From the NCBI GenBank assembly GCA_900544975.1, contig UQXI01000041.1:1-19565 (forward strand): a DNA stretch of 19,565 nucleotides. Direction: 5' to 3'. The stretch comes from an uncultured Eubacteriales bacterium. Its GTDB lineage: Bacteria > Bacillota > Clostridia > Oscillospirales > Oscillospiraceae. Every line of letters starts with the position of its first letter. Positions within the stretch are counted from its first letter, which is position 1. Shown here one piece after another: positions 8,508 to 16,371 of this stretch. The notes below the pieces were generated by a model that was not told the origin of the DNA, did not search any database, and saw nothing but the letters and a program-made list of their open reading frames with translations. Both the position numbers and the translations under genes were made by a program.

Positions 8508-11500
8508 CTACTTCAGAACCACGTTTTCTTTCCCCAGGAGGTCCGTCAGCTCCTGGAGCATGTCCTCCTGAAAACCGCACATGGTGCCCCGGCGGACCTG
8601 GGTATCGGCAAAATACAGGAGCACCGGGCTGGTACCCGGGAACATGTTTAAAATGGCCTTGGTCTTCCGGTATTCCGGCATGCCCTCGGAAGCAAGGCGG
8701 AGATAGAGCTTGCCGCCCCGGGACATCTGGGGCGCTCCCTCCCCCTGGTTTCCGTCCGCGTAGTCCAAAATGGACTGGACCCGGTTCACCACCACCTGGG
8801 GGTCCTTTTCGTCCCGGATGGACAGCCGGCCAATGACCACCACCGCCGCCCCCTCCTGTACCAGACTGCCAAACTGAGTCAGGACATTGGAGAATGTCAG
8901 AAGCTCCATGGAGCCGGTGTCATCTTCCAGGGTCACATAGGCCATCATGGAGTTGTTCCGGGTGGTCTTCAGCCGGACCTTTTGGATGATACCGGCCACT
9001 GAGACAATGGACTCGTCCTCCACCGTCCGCTCCTCGTCCATAAGACTGCCAATGGGTAGCACGTGGGTGTTTTTCAGGTAAGGCCGGTAATCGTCCATGG
9101 GATGGCCGGAGAGATAGAGGCCTGTGGTCTCCTTCTCCATAGCCATCCGGTCGGCCCGGCTGACTTCATTCATTTTGGGAACCGCAATGCCCAATCCGGG
9201 GGTTTCCTCGTCCAGCATGGCGAACATGCCCAGCTGCCCCTCCACATTCCGGCGGCGGCTGTCTGCCACTGCCGCCATGGCAGGCTCATACATCGCAAGC
9301 AGCTGGCTTCGATAGAGGCCAAAGCAATCCATGGCCCCGCATTTGATCAGATTTTCCACCACCCGCTTGTTCAGGTCCCCCTCATCCATCCGCTGGAGAA
9401 AATCCTCCAGATCCCGGAAGGGACCGCCGGAGGCCCGCTTGGCGACCATGGTGCGGATGAGGCCCCGGCCCACGTTCTTCACCGCCCCCAGGCCGAACCG
9501 GATGCCCTCGGGCTCTACGGTGAACTTGTCCGTGGAGTGGTTGATATCCGGAGGCAGAACCGGAATCTCCAGCTCCTTACACTCGGCAATGTATCCGGCG
9601 ATTTTCCCTGCGCCGTCCAGGACGGAGGTCATGAGCGCCGCCATATACTGCCGGGGATAATGATACTTCAGATACGCCGTCTGATAGGCCACCACGGCGT
9701 AGCAAACCGAGTGGGCCTTGTTGAAGGCATAGTCGCCAAAATCGACAATCTCATCGTAGACAGACTGGGCCACCGCCTCCGGGACGCCCCGGGCCACTGC
9801 GCCGGGAATCCCCTGCTCTTTGTCTCCATAGACGAACACGTGGCGCTCCGCCTCAATGATTTTCTGCTTCTTTTTGGAGATGGCTCGCCGGATGTTGTCC
9901 GCCTGGCCCATGGAATATCCGGCCAGGGTGCGGAAAATCTCAATGACCTGCTCCTGATAGACGATGCAGCCGTAGGTCACCCGGAGAATCGGCTCCAGAA
10001 GCGGGGTCTTATAGGTGACCTTCTGGGCATTGAGCTTGTTGGCAACGAATTTGGGAATGGAATCCATGGGCCCTGGACGATACAGGGCCACAATGGCGGT
10101 GAGATCTTCAATGGACGTGGGCTTCATGCTCACGCACACCCCGGTCATACCTGCAGACTCCATCTGGAACACGCCCTGGGTCTTCCCCTCGGCCAGCATG
10201 GCGTAGACGTTGGGATCGTCATCCGGAATGTGGGCCATGGAGAACGCCAGCTCCGTCTTCCGGATCTCCGCTTCCGCCTCGGCAATCACCGTCAGGTTCC
10301 GCAGGCCCAGGAAGTCCATCTTCAAAAGGCCCAGCTCCTCAATGGTGGTCATGGGGTACTGGGTCACCACCGTGTCGTCATTTTTGGACAGGGGCACGTA
10401 ATGCTCCACCGGAAGCTTGGTGATCACCACCCCGGCAGCGTGGGTGGAGGTATTCCGGGGCATGCCCTCCAAGGCCCGGGCGGTGTCGATGAGGTTCCGG
10501 ACCCGGTCGTCCCCGTCATACATCTCCTTCAGCTGGGGGGAGGTTTTCAGAGCCTCGTCCAGGGTGATGTGGGGGGTGGACGGTACCAGCTTGGCCACCA
10601 CATCCGTCTCCCCATAGGTGAAGTTCAACGCCCGGCCCACATCCCGGATGGCGCCCCGGGCGGCCATGGTACCGAAGGTGACAATCTGGGCCACATGGTC
10701 GGTCCCATACTTCTGCATCACGTATTCAATGACTTCACCCCGGCGCTCCTGACAAAAGTCGGTGTCAAAATCCGGCATGCTCACCCGCTCCGGGTTCAAA
10801 AACCGCTCGAAAATTAGGGTGTATTTCATGGGGTCCACTTCTGTGATGTGCATGCTGTAGGCCACGATGGAGGCCGCGCCGGAGCCGCGCCCCGGTCCCA
10901 CGGGAATCCCCGCCTCCTTGGCATAGCGAATGAAGTCCCAGACAATCAGGTAGTAGTTGACGTACCCCATTTTGCTGATGACGTCAATCTCGTATTCCAG
11001 GCGCTCCCGGTAGGACTCCGGCGGGTCCGGATACCGCTCCCGGAAGCCCTCCATACACAGCTTGCGAAAGTACGCCTCATCCGTGAAGCCCTCCGGCACC
11101 GGGAAGGAGGGGAGCTTATATTGGTTGAACACAAACTCCACATTGCACCGCCGGGCAATGTCCACCGTGTTTGCAAACGCCTCGTCCGCATTGGGAAAGA
11201 GCTGACGAAGGGCCTCCTCACTTTTGATGTAAAATTCCTCTGTCTCAAACTTCATCCGGTTGGGGTCATCCACGGTTTTGGCCGTCTGGACGCACAGGAG
11301 CACATCCTGAATTTTGGCGTCCTCCTTCCGGAGGTAATGGGCGTCGTTGGTCACCACCATAGGAAGCCCCGTCTCCCTTGAAAGGCGGCAAAGCCCCTGG
11401 TTCACCGCCCGCTGGGCCGCAATGCCGTGGTCCTGAAGCTCCAGATAGAAATTGTCCGGTCCAAAAATTTCTGACAGCTCCAACGCATACGCTTTGGCGG

Positions 11501-11957
11501 CGTCAAAGTCATCGTCCATCAGCCGCTGGGGAATGGCCCCGGCCAGGCAGGCCGACAGGGCGATGAGGCCCTTCGCATGCTGCCGCAGCAGCTGCAGATC
11601 CACCCGGGGCTTGCCGTAAAAGCCATGGAGGAAGCCTTCTGACACCAGGGCAGACAGGTTGGCGTAGCCCTCCATGTCTTTGCACAGCAACACCAGGTGG
11701 TAGGACTCATTGTCAATCCCGTGAACCCGGTCGGCCATGGTCCGGGGCGCCACATAGACCTCACAGCCGATGATGGGCTGAATCCCGGCGGCTTTGGCCG
11801 CCTTGTAAAAGTCGATGACGCCGTACATGACGCCGTGGTCTGTAATGGCCACAGCCTCCTGCCCCAGCTCCTTCACCCGCTCCATGAGCCCGTCGATGCG
11901 GCAGGCCCCGTCCAGGAGGCTGTACTCCGTATGCACATGCAGATGGACAAATCCCAT
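8508..11957 (-). CDS. dnaE: DNA polymerase III alpha subunit, DnaE type
   Basis: This 1149-residue protein is close to the usual DnaE1 length. An N-terminal PHP domain begins with FVHLHVHTEYSLLDG and includes TNDAHYL with D205 and H207. The C-family polymerase palm follows: GPGRGSGAAS, then PDFDTDF with catalytic D396 and D398, and the third acidic residue D548 in KMDFLGLRN. A tandem helix-hairpin-helix region is near 870 (IKCGAMDCFGLYRSQ) and an OB fold at about 986-1026 (VSVAGIIQKVRLK). It catalyses template-directed chromosomal DNA synthesis; in Firmicutes it works with PolC. The ATG directly follows the whiA stop (TAA-ATG) and its ribosome site GGAGGGAG lies inside whiA, so translation is probably coupled. 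PHP metal-ligand motifs look intact, so 3'-5' exonuclease activity is possible. Confidence 0.98.
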   Translation of the reverse strand: MGFVHLHVHTEYSLLDGACRIDGLMERVKELGQEAVAITDHGVMYGVIDFYKAAKAAGIQPIIGCEVYVAPRTMADRVHGIDNESYHLVLLCKDMEGYANLSALVSEGFLHGFYGKPRVDLQLLRQHAKGLIALSACLAGAIPQRLMDDDFDAAKAYALELSEIFGPDNFYLELQDHGIAAQRAVNQGLCRLSRETGLPMVVTNDAHYLRKEDAKIQDVLLCVQTAKTVDDPNRMKFETEEFYIKSEEALRQLFPNADEAFANTVDIARRCNVEFVFNQYKLPSFPVPEGFTDEAYFRKLCMEGFRERYPDPPESYRERLEYEIDVISKMGYVNYYLIVWDFIRYAKEAGIPVGPGRGSGAASIVAYSMHITEVDPMKYTLIFERFLNPERVSMPDFDTDFCQERRGEVIEYVMQKYGTDHVAQIVTFGTMAARGAIRDVGRALNFTYGETDVVAKLVPSTPHITLDEALKTSPQLKEMYDGDDRVRNLIDTARALEGMPRNTSTHAAGVVITKLPVEHYVPLSKNDDTVVTQYPMTTIEELGLLKMDFLGLRNLTVIAEAEAEIRKTELAFSMAHIPDDDPNVYAMLAEGKTQGVFQMESAGMTGVCVSMKPTSIEDLTAIVALYRPGPMDSIPKFVANKLNAQKVTYKTPLLEPILRVTYGCIVYQEQVIEIFRTLAGYSMGQADNIRRAISKKKQKIIEAERHVFVYGDKEQGIPGAVARGVPEAVAQSVYDEIVDFGDYAFNKAHSVCYAVVAYQTAYLKYHYPRQYMAALMTSVLDGAGKIAGYIAECKELEIPVLPPDINHSTDKFTVEPEGIRFGLGAVKNVGRGLIRTMVAKRASGGPFRDLEDFLQRMDEGDLNKRVVENLIKCGAMDCFGLYRSQLLAMYEPAMAAVADSRRRNVEGQLGMFAMLDEETPGLGIAVPKMNEVSRADRMAMEKETTGLYLSGHPMDDYRPYLKNTHVLPIGSLMDEERTVEDESIVSVAGIIQKVRLKTTRNNSMMAYVTLEDDTGSMELLTFSNVLTQFGSLVQEGAAVVVIGRLSIRDEKDPQVVVNRVQSILDYADGNQGEGAPQMSRGGKLYLRLASEGMPEYRKTKAILNMFPGTSPVLLYFADTQVRRGTMCGFQEDMLQELTDLLGKENVVLK

Positions 11958-12866
11958 TTATTCTCCCTCCTGTGGCTGCGCCAGCTCCACAAGCCGCCGC
12001 AGCCGGTGGCTCATGGAGGACTTGGTGATGGGCGGATGCATAAGTCCCGCCAGCTCCGTCAAATTGGACTCCGGATTTTCCTGCCGGGCCCTGGCCGCCT
12101 GGAGCAGCTTCTCCGGCAGAGACTCCAGCCGGCCCCATTCCTCCAGCCGACGGATGGCAGCCAGCTGCTCCTGGGCGGCGTCCACCACCTTGGAGGTGTT
12201 GGCGTCGTCGCAGTTGCACCGGCGGTTGACCTTGTTTTTCAGTTCTTTCTCCAGCTTGGCCTCCATAATCCCCATGGCGGCTACCGGAGCGCCCAGCAGC
12301 GTGAGAAAATCCTCAATGGAGTTGCTCTGCTTGAAATACAGCACACTGCTGCCGCTCCGATTCATAAGCTTGGGATAGACGCCCAGCATCTCCTGAATGA
12401 GGGGAGAGGTCTCCCGGCCCACAAAGCTGTGGGAAGTGGTGAGCTCCAGATGGTAGCCCTTGGCCGGGTCCGTCACAGAACCCCCCGCCAAAAACGCCCC
12501 TCGGAGAAAGGCAATTTTACAGCAGTCCTCCTCCAACACCCCCAGGTTCACGTGGAGGGCCACGGTGTCCTCCCGGCTGAAGCCGTAGGCCTCCTGGATG
12601 GTCCGCAGCTTTTCAGGCGTCCAGATGCCAAAACATCGCTTGGCTCCCAGGGCCTCGGAAGGGCCGTCAAAGGAGAAGCCAAAGGCCTTCCGGAAGAGCT
12701 TGGGCAGCAGCTCTCCCAATTCCCGGCTCTCCGTGACAATCCGAACGGCGTCGCCGGTAAAGGTATTGCAATACAGGAGAATGCCAAAGCACTGTGCCAG
12801 AGCGCAGCACCGCTGGGCCGGAAGAGTCCGGCAAAGTTCGCTTTTTACTTGGCCTGAAAAGGACAT
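11958..12866 (-). CDS. whiA: WhiA, DNA-binding protein with homing-endonuclease-like fold
   Basis: This 302-residue protein matches the family's usual length. It opens with SFSGQVKSELCRTLP, typical of WhiA. The N-terminal two-thirds form the LAGLIDADG-related fold without the endonuclease acidic residues (for example KIAFLRGAFLAGGSVTDP and YHLELTTSH). The C-terminal helix-turn-helix is about 269-297 (LTELAGLMHPPITKSSMSHR). WhiA binds DNA and affects sporulation in actinomycetes; in Bacillus it affects cell division and chromosome segregation. The ATG at 12866 is preceded by AAGGAG at good spacing. It abuts dnaE. Upstream is murB, at 228 bases; rapZ and yvcK, its frequent neighbours in Firmicutes, are not between them. 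Confidence 0.97.
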   Translation of the reverse strand: MSFSGQVKSELCRTLPAQRCCALAQCFGILLYCNTFTGDAVRIVTESRELGELLPKLFRKAFGFSFDGPSEALGAKRCFGIWTPEKLRTIQEAYGFSREDTVALHVNLGVLEEDCCKIAFLRGAFLAGGSVTDPAKGYHLELTTSHSFVGRETSPLIQEMLGVYPKLMNRSGSSVLYFKQSNSIEDFLTLLGAPVAAMGIMEAKLEKELKNKVNRRCNCDDANTSKVVDAAQEQLAAIRRLEEWGRLESLPEKLLQAARARQENPESNLTELAGLMHPPITKSSMSHRLRRLVELAQPQEGE

Positions 12867-12888
12867 AATCCGTCTCCTTCTCTCTGTC

Positions 12889-13008
12889 GGGCTTGTTGCA
12901 AAGCGGAACGGTCAAGACCGTTCCCTACAGGATCTTGCGCAGGATGCGAAGGCTCCATGCAGGATGCTGTAGGGGCAAGTCTTGGCCTGGCTGTTTTGCA
13001 ACAGGCCC
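12889..13008. mobile_element. MITE-like element with terminal inverted repeats
   Basis: The left end GGGCTTGTTGCAAA (12889-12902) and the reverse complement of the right end, GGGCCTGTTGCAAA (from 13008 inward), agree at 13 of 14 positions over a 120-bp unit. Inside are a 9-bp hairpin, GGAACGGTC-AA-GACCGTTCC (12905-12924), and a second inverted pair, CCTACAG (12924-12930) with CTGTAGG (12967-12973). There is no coding capacity and no obvious flanking target duplication. It may be a non-autonomous mobile element, or a structured intergenic repeat. Confidence 0.5.
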
Positions 13009-13048
13009 ACGGTTTCTGTCATCCTGTCCGCCACAGGACGCCCCTGGG

Positions 13049-13069
13049 GGAACGAGAAGACCGCTCCCT
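13049..13069. repeat. Degenerate copy of the GGAACGGT hairpin
   Basis: GGAACGAGAAGACCGCTCCCT resembles the 12905-12925 hairpin with one base missing and few substitutions. Its arms still pair (7 bp including one G-T) around a short loop. It looks like a decayed relative of the neighbouring copy. Confidence 0.4.
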
Positions 13070-13094
13070 GTCAATCACGCAGCGCAGCCGGGGC

Positions 13095-14006
13095 TCAGAG
13101 GCGGACCACCTCCGGCTCCAGGGAGATGCCAGAGGTTTCCAATACCCGTTTTTGGATATGGGCAATGAGGGCCAGCACATCCGCCTCGGTTGCGCCGCCC
13201 AGGTTCACCACAAATCCGGCGTGCTTGGTGGACACCGCCGCTCCGCCGATCCGGGTCCCCTTGAGCCCCGCCTGCTCGATGAGGGCAGCGGCATAGCCTC
13301 CCACCGGCCGCTTGAAGGTGGATCCGGCGGAGGGCAGCTCCAAAGGTTGGGAAGCTTTACGCCGGGCCATGAGGCTTTGCATGTGCTCCCGGATTTCCTC
13401 CGGGTTGGCCTTTGTCAGGGCAAAGGTTCCGGCTACGATGATCCGTGACGTCCCGGTAAAGGCACTCCGGCGATAGCCAAAGCCCTGGGCCTGCCCTACC
13501 AGGGCATGGCAGTTCCCCTCCTGGTCCAGAAATTCGGTGCAGACCGCCACCTGGCGGATTTCCCCGCCGTAGGCCCCGGCGTTCATGTACAGGCCACCGC
13601 CTACGGAGCCGGGAATGCCATGGGCAAATTCCAGGCCGGACAGGCCCAGGTTGGCGGCAAACAGGGCGGCTCTAGCCATGGAGACCCCGGCCAGGACCCG
13701 GATGTGGGTGTCATTCACCTGCTCCAGGCCGTCCAGGCAGCCCCGGGTGCAGATCACCAACCCCCGCCGCCCGGCGTCCGAAGCCAACACATTGGTGCCG
13801 GAGCCCAAAACAGCCGGCTGTACTTCCTGCTCGTGGGCCCACCGGAGCAGGGCGGACAGCTCTTGGATCGTACGGGGAAACGCCATGACCTCACAGGGGC
13901 CGCCAATTTTGAAGGACGTATGCAGGGCCAGGGGTTCCTCCATCCGCAGCTCCGTCTGGGGGAAGGCCGCCTGCATCGCCTGCTGTAACTGTGTCATTTC
14001 GCTCAT
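13095..14006 (-). CDS. murB: UDP-N-acetylenolpyruvoylglucosamine reductase, MurB type II
   Basis: This 303-residue FAD enzyme reduces UDP-GlcNAc-enolpyruvate to UDP-MurNAc with NADPH, the second committed cytoplasmic step of peptidoglycan synthesis. The FAD-binding PCMH-type domain is visible from LHTSFKIGGPCEV through LGSGTNVLASD to EFAHGIPGSVGGGLYMNAGA. The C-terminal MurB domain carries the proton-donor S229 in PSAGSTFKRP, YRRSAF, and the final glutamate E299 in LEPEVVRL. Length and motifs fit the shorter type II enzymes of Firmicutes. The ATG at 14006 has GGAGG upstream, and a promoter lies at 14042-14070. It is first in the murB-whiA-dnaE run, although the repeat-filled gap downstream may limit read-through. 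Confidence 0.97.
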   Translation of the reverse strand: MSEMTQLQQAMQAAFPQTELRMEEPLALHTSFKIGGPCEVMAFPRTIQELSALLRWAHEQEVQPAVLGSGTNVLASDAGRRGLVICTRGCLDGLEQVNDTHIRVLAGVSMARAALFAANLGLSGLEFAHGIPGSVGGGLYMNAGAYGGEIRQVAVCTEFLDQEGNCHALVGQAQGFGYRRSAFTGTSRIIVAGTFALTKANPEEIREHMQSLMARRKASQPLELPSAGSTFKRPVGGYAAALIEQAGLKGTRIGGAAVSTKHAGFVVNLGGATEADVLALIAHIQKRVLETSGISLEPEVVRL

Positions 14007-14041
14007 AAACGCCTCCGGATCTCTGAGATATAGATGGTGAT

Positions 14042-14070
14042 ACTATATCATATCCGCCCGGGTTATGCAA
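14042..14070 (-). promoter_or_regulatory. Candidate promoter of murB
   Basis: On the minus strand TTGCAT (14065-14070) and TATAGT (14042-14047) are 17 bases apart. The predicted start is near 14035, about 28 bases before the murB ATG. It lies just downstream of the terminator closing the previous operon, which fits an independent transcript start. Confidence 0.6.
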
Positions 14071-14088
14071 ATGCATCCCATTGGCAAA

Positions 14089-14132
14089 ACAGGAGCCTGC
14101 CGCAAAATTCGCGTTTTGCGGCAGGCTCCTGT
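14089..14132 (-). terminator. Strong intrinsic terminator after the sugar operon
   Basis: A perfect 19-bp stem (14089-14107 with 14114-14132) surrounds a 6-base loop TTCGCG, starting five bases after the isomerase stop. On the minus strand it is followed by TTTTGCC, a short U-tract. It separates the sugar operon from murB. Confidence 0.88.
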
Positions 14133-14137
14133 GGGCA

Positions 14138-15622
14138 TTAGCGGGAGAAGGGGTTCTCCCCGGGATATGGGAGAGCGGCAGGCTGGTTGTAGGCGATATC
14201 CGCCACGCCCAAGTAGCGGAATACCTCGTAGATGGTCTTGCCGCAGTGGGCGAAGGCCACCGCCCCGTGGTGGGGATACCGCTTGGCCAGAAGCACATGA
14301 CGGTAGAACCGGCCCATGTCATGGATGGCAAAAATACCAATGCCGCCGAAGGAACGGGTGGCCACGGGCAGCACCTCGCCCTGGGCGATGTAGGACCGGA
14401 GGTCGCCGTTGGAATCACACTGCAGCCGGTAGAAGGTGATGGGAGAAGCTGCAATGTCCCCCTCCAGCGTGCCCCGGGTGAAGTCTGGGGTACCGCCGTC
14501 CTCCAGGAGCCGGTTCTGAATCAGCTGGTACTTCACCGCCCGGCTGGCGCACATCTTGCAGGCAGGCGTGTTGCCGCAGTGGAAGCCCATGAAGGTGTCC
14601 TGGAGCACATAGGGGAACTTTCCGGCAATGTCCTCGTCAAACAAAGATCTGGGCACCGAGTTGTTGATGTCCAGCAGGGTCACTGCGTCGCCTGTCACAC
14701 ACGCGCCGATGTACTCGGACAGGGCGCCGTAGATATCCACCTCGCAGGCCACAGGGATACCTCGGGCAGCCAGGCGGGAGTTCACATAGCAGGGCTCAAA
14801 GCCGAACTGCTCCGGGAAGGCCGGCCAGCACTTGTCGGCGAAGGCCACATACTTCCGGGCCCCCCGGTGGCTTTCCGCCCAGTCCAGAAGGGTCAGCTCA
14901 AACTGGGCCATCCGGGGCAGCAGCTCAGGATATTGGTTGCCGGTGACCCCCAGCTCCTCAGCCATATCCGCGCAGACGGCCTCAATCCGGCTGTCTCCGG
15001 CGTGGGCCTTGTAGGAGACCAGCAGATCCAGCTCCGAGTTCTCCTCCACCTCGACGCCCAGCTCATACAGGCCCTGGATGGGAGCGTTGCAGGCAAAGAA
15101 ATCCTGGGGCCGGGGGCCAAAGGTGATGATCTTCAGGTTCTTCACGCCGATGACGGCCCGGGCAATGGGAACGAACTCCCGGATCATCTCCGCACACTCC
15201 TGGGCGGTACCCACGGGATAATCGGGGATGTAGGCTTGCAGGTGGCGCAGACCCAAGTTGTAGGAGCAGTTCAGCATGCCGCAGTAGGCGTCGCCCCGGC
15301 CATTGATCAGGTCTCCATCCCCTTCCGCGGCAGCCACATACATCACGGGACCGTGGAACCGCTTGGCCAGAATGGTCTCCGGCGTCTCAGGGCCGAAGTT
15401 GCCTAAGTAAACCACCAGGGCATTGCATCCGGCAGCCCGCACATCCTCCAGCGCCTTCAAGGCATCCGCCTCGTTTTCCACGGTGACGGGGCAGTTGTAC
15501 AGCCCTGCGCCATACGCCTGGACTACCGCCTCCCGGCGGGAAGTGGACAGGGCGATGGGGAAGCAGTCCCGGGAGACGGCAATAATGCCAAGCTTCACTT
15601 CTGGTATATTTTGAAATTTCAT
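14138..15622 (-). CDS. L-fucose/L-arabinose isomerase family protein
   Basis: This 494-residue protein belongs to the FucI/AraA-like (COG2407-type) isomerases. The start chosen is ATG 15622 (MKFQNIPEVKLGI), because GAGGA lies 8 bases upstream; the ATG at 15637 has no ribosome site. E294 (ACEVDIYG) and D318 (LLDINNS) are spaced 24 apart, exactly as the metal ligands E337 and D361 of E. coli FucI. H459 (FAHCGKT) is the likely third ligand, which suggests a Mn2+-dependent aldose-ketose isomerase. The family is functionally mixed, so fucose should not be assumed; the kinase partner suggests a product that an FGGY xylulokinase-like enzyme accepts. It is the last gene of the operon, 97 bases after the DUF4867 gene and five bases before the terminator hairpin. 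Confidence 0.85.
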   Translation of the reverse strand: MKFQNIPEVKLGIIAVSRDCFPIALSTSRREAVVQAYGAGLYNCPVTVENEADALKALEDVRAAGCNALVVYLGNFGPETPETILAKRFHGPVMYVAAAEGDGDLINGRGDAYCGMLNCSYNLGLRHLQAYIPDYPVGTAQECAEMIREFVPIARAVIGVKNLKIITFGPRPQDFFACNAPIQGLYELGVEVEENSELDLLVSYKAHAGDSRIEAVCADMAEELGVTGNQYPELLPRMAQFELTLLDWAESHRGARKYVAFADKCWPAFPEQFGFEPCYVNSRLAARGIPVACEVDIYGALSEYIGACVTGDAVTLLDINNSVPRSLFDEDIAGKFPYVLQDTFMGFHCGNTPACKMCASRAVKYQLIQNRLLEDGGTPDFTRGTLEGDIAASPITFYRLQCDSNGDLRSYIAQGEVLPVATRSFGGIGIFAIHDMGRFYRHVLLAKRYPHHGAVAFAHCGKTIYEVFRYLGVADIAYNQPAALPYPGENPFSR

Positions 15623-15650
15623 CGTCACATTCCTCATTTCTTAAGAATCG

Positions 15651-15700
15651 GCCTGCGCAAACCCTTCTTCGGAGCGGTGAACACCGCTCCCCACGCAGGC
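15651..15700. repeat. Nested intercistronic hairpin
   Basis: An outer 7-bp stem (GCCTGCG 15651-15657 with CGCAGGC 15694-15700) encloses an inner 9-bp stem, GGAGCGGTG-AA-CACCGCTCC (15671-15690). The inner hairpin has the same layout and two-base AA loop as the one at 12905-12924. It lies between two genes of one operon and has no T-tract, so mRNA processing, stability or partial attenuation is more likely than full termination. Confidence 0.6.
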
Positions 15701-15719
15701 GCGGATGGATCCCCTGGGG

Positions 15720-16358
15720 TTATGAGAGGAGGGGCGCAATGTCCAAATTGATCCCGTCCAGCAACACCTGCGCGCCTTGTGCCGCCTCGCTGCTCTCCTC
15801 ATGGGCCAGGAGCCACTTGTTGCAGGCCCAAAGACGCCGGTCCTCCTCATTCTTGGGGACCATCGTCGGCTTGGGACCGTTGGTTCCCAAGGGGAGCACA
15901 ATGAGAACCCGGAACCCCTCCCCCTTGCGGGCAGAGCAGGGGGCATAGTGCAGGGTGGTGGCGTAAATCTCCACCAGGACCCCGGCCGGGCAGTGGAACG
16001 CCTGGACCTTGGCGGTATCCAGGCGGCCGCCCTCCATATCCTCCCGCTTGGCAACCAGCAAAATGAAATCCCGGGCGCCCAGGTTCAGCTCGCTGTCCCG
16101 GTGGTACTCCAGACAATTGAGCTTGGTATTGTGGCCGTTGCACCAACCCAGCTGGATGGGCATGCCGCCATAAGCGCCGGAAGCCAGCTCCTTTGCCACC
16201 GGCAGCGCCATCAGCTCCGGCTGCTGGGGCACATATTCCACCCCCGCCGGCAGAGGCGTCACCGCCTCCAGCGTCTCCAGCAGGGCTTTGCAGTCATAAC
16301 CGGTGAGGACCTGGCCGTAATTTTGGAAGGCAGGGTCCAAAACAGATAAAATTTTCAA
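15720..16358 (-). CDS. DUF4867 family protein (cupin-like), TTG start
   Basis: The 212-residue product reads (M)KILSVLDPAFQNYGQVL from a TTG at 16358. AAGGAGGA lies 8 bases upstream, and no in-frame ATG or GTG is suitably placed, so the TTG start is well supported. The pattern fits a single-domain cupin related to ureidoglycolate-lyase-like proteins: LEYHRDSELNLGARDFILL around 83-103, then FHCPAGVLVEIYATTLHYAPC around 122-143, then RVLIVLPLGTN. It is recognised as DUF4867, which recurs beside sugar kinases and isomerases in Clostridia. Its biochemical role is unknown; sugar mutarotation or binding, or a lyase step, are guesses. H residues in the EYHRDSE and LHYAPC motifs could bind a metal. 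It starts 13 bases after the kinase stop. Confidence 0.82.
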   Translation of the reverse strand: MKILSVLDPAFQNYGQVLTGYDCKALLETLEAVTPLPAGVEYVPQQPELMALPVAKELASGAYGGMPIQLGWCNGHNTKLNCLEYHRDSELNLGARDFILLVAKREDMEGGRLDTAKVQAFHCPAGVLVEIYATTLHYAPCSARKGEGFRVLIVLPLGTNGPKPTMVPKNEEDRRLWACNKWLLAHEESSEAAQGAQVLLDGINLDIAPLLS

Positions 16359-16371
16359 ATGGCTTTCCTCC

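Larger units (their letters stand above)
12867..13094. other. murB-whiA intergenic region packed with inverted repeats
   Basis: These 228 bases carry no gene. They hold the 120-bp inverted-repeat element (12889-13008), a further hairpin TCCTGT-CCGCC-ACAGGA (13022-13038) and a third GGAACG-type hairpin (13049-13069). No clear sigma-A promoter for whiA was found by eye, so whiA may depend on read-through from murB. Confidence 0.65.

Noticed and set aside
9063..10817. 584-codon plus-strand frame opposite dnaE
   Set aside because: Shadow of dnaE: composition is rich in His and Gly as expected from complementing GC-rich codons, with no family resemblance.
11697..12857. 386-codon plus-strand frame opposite whiA and the dnaE start
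   Set aside because: Spans two well-identified genes in antisense and has no domain or ribosome site.
14081..15406. 441-codon plus-strand frame opposite the isomerase
   Set aside because: Antisense to a conserved enzyme with catalytic residues in place, and it starts inside the terminator hairpin.
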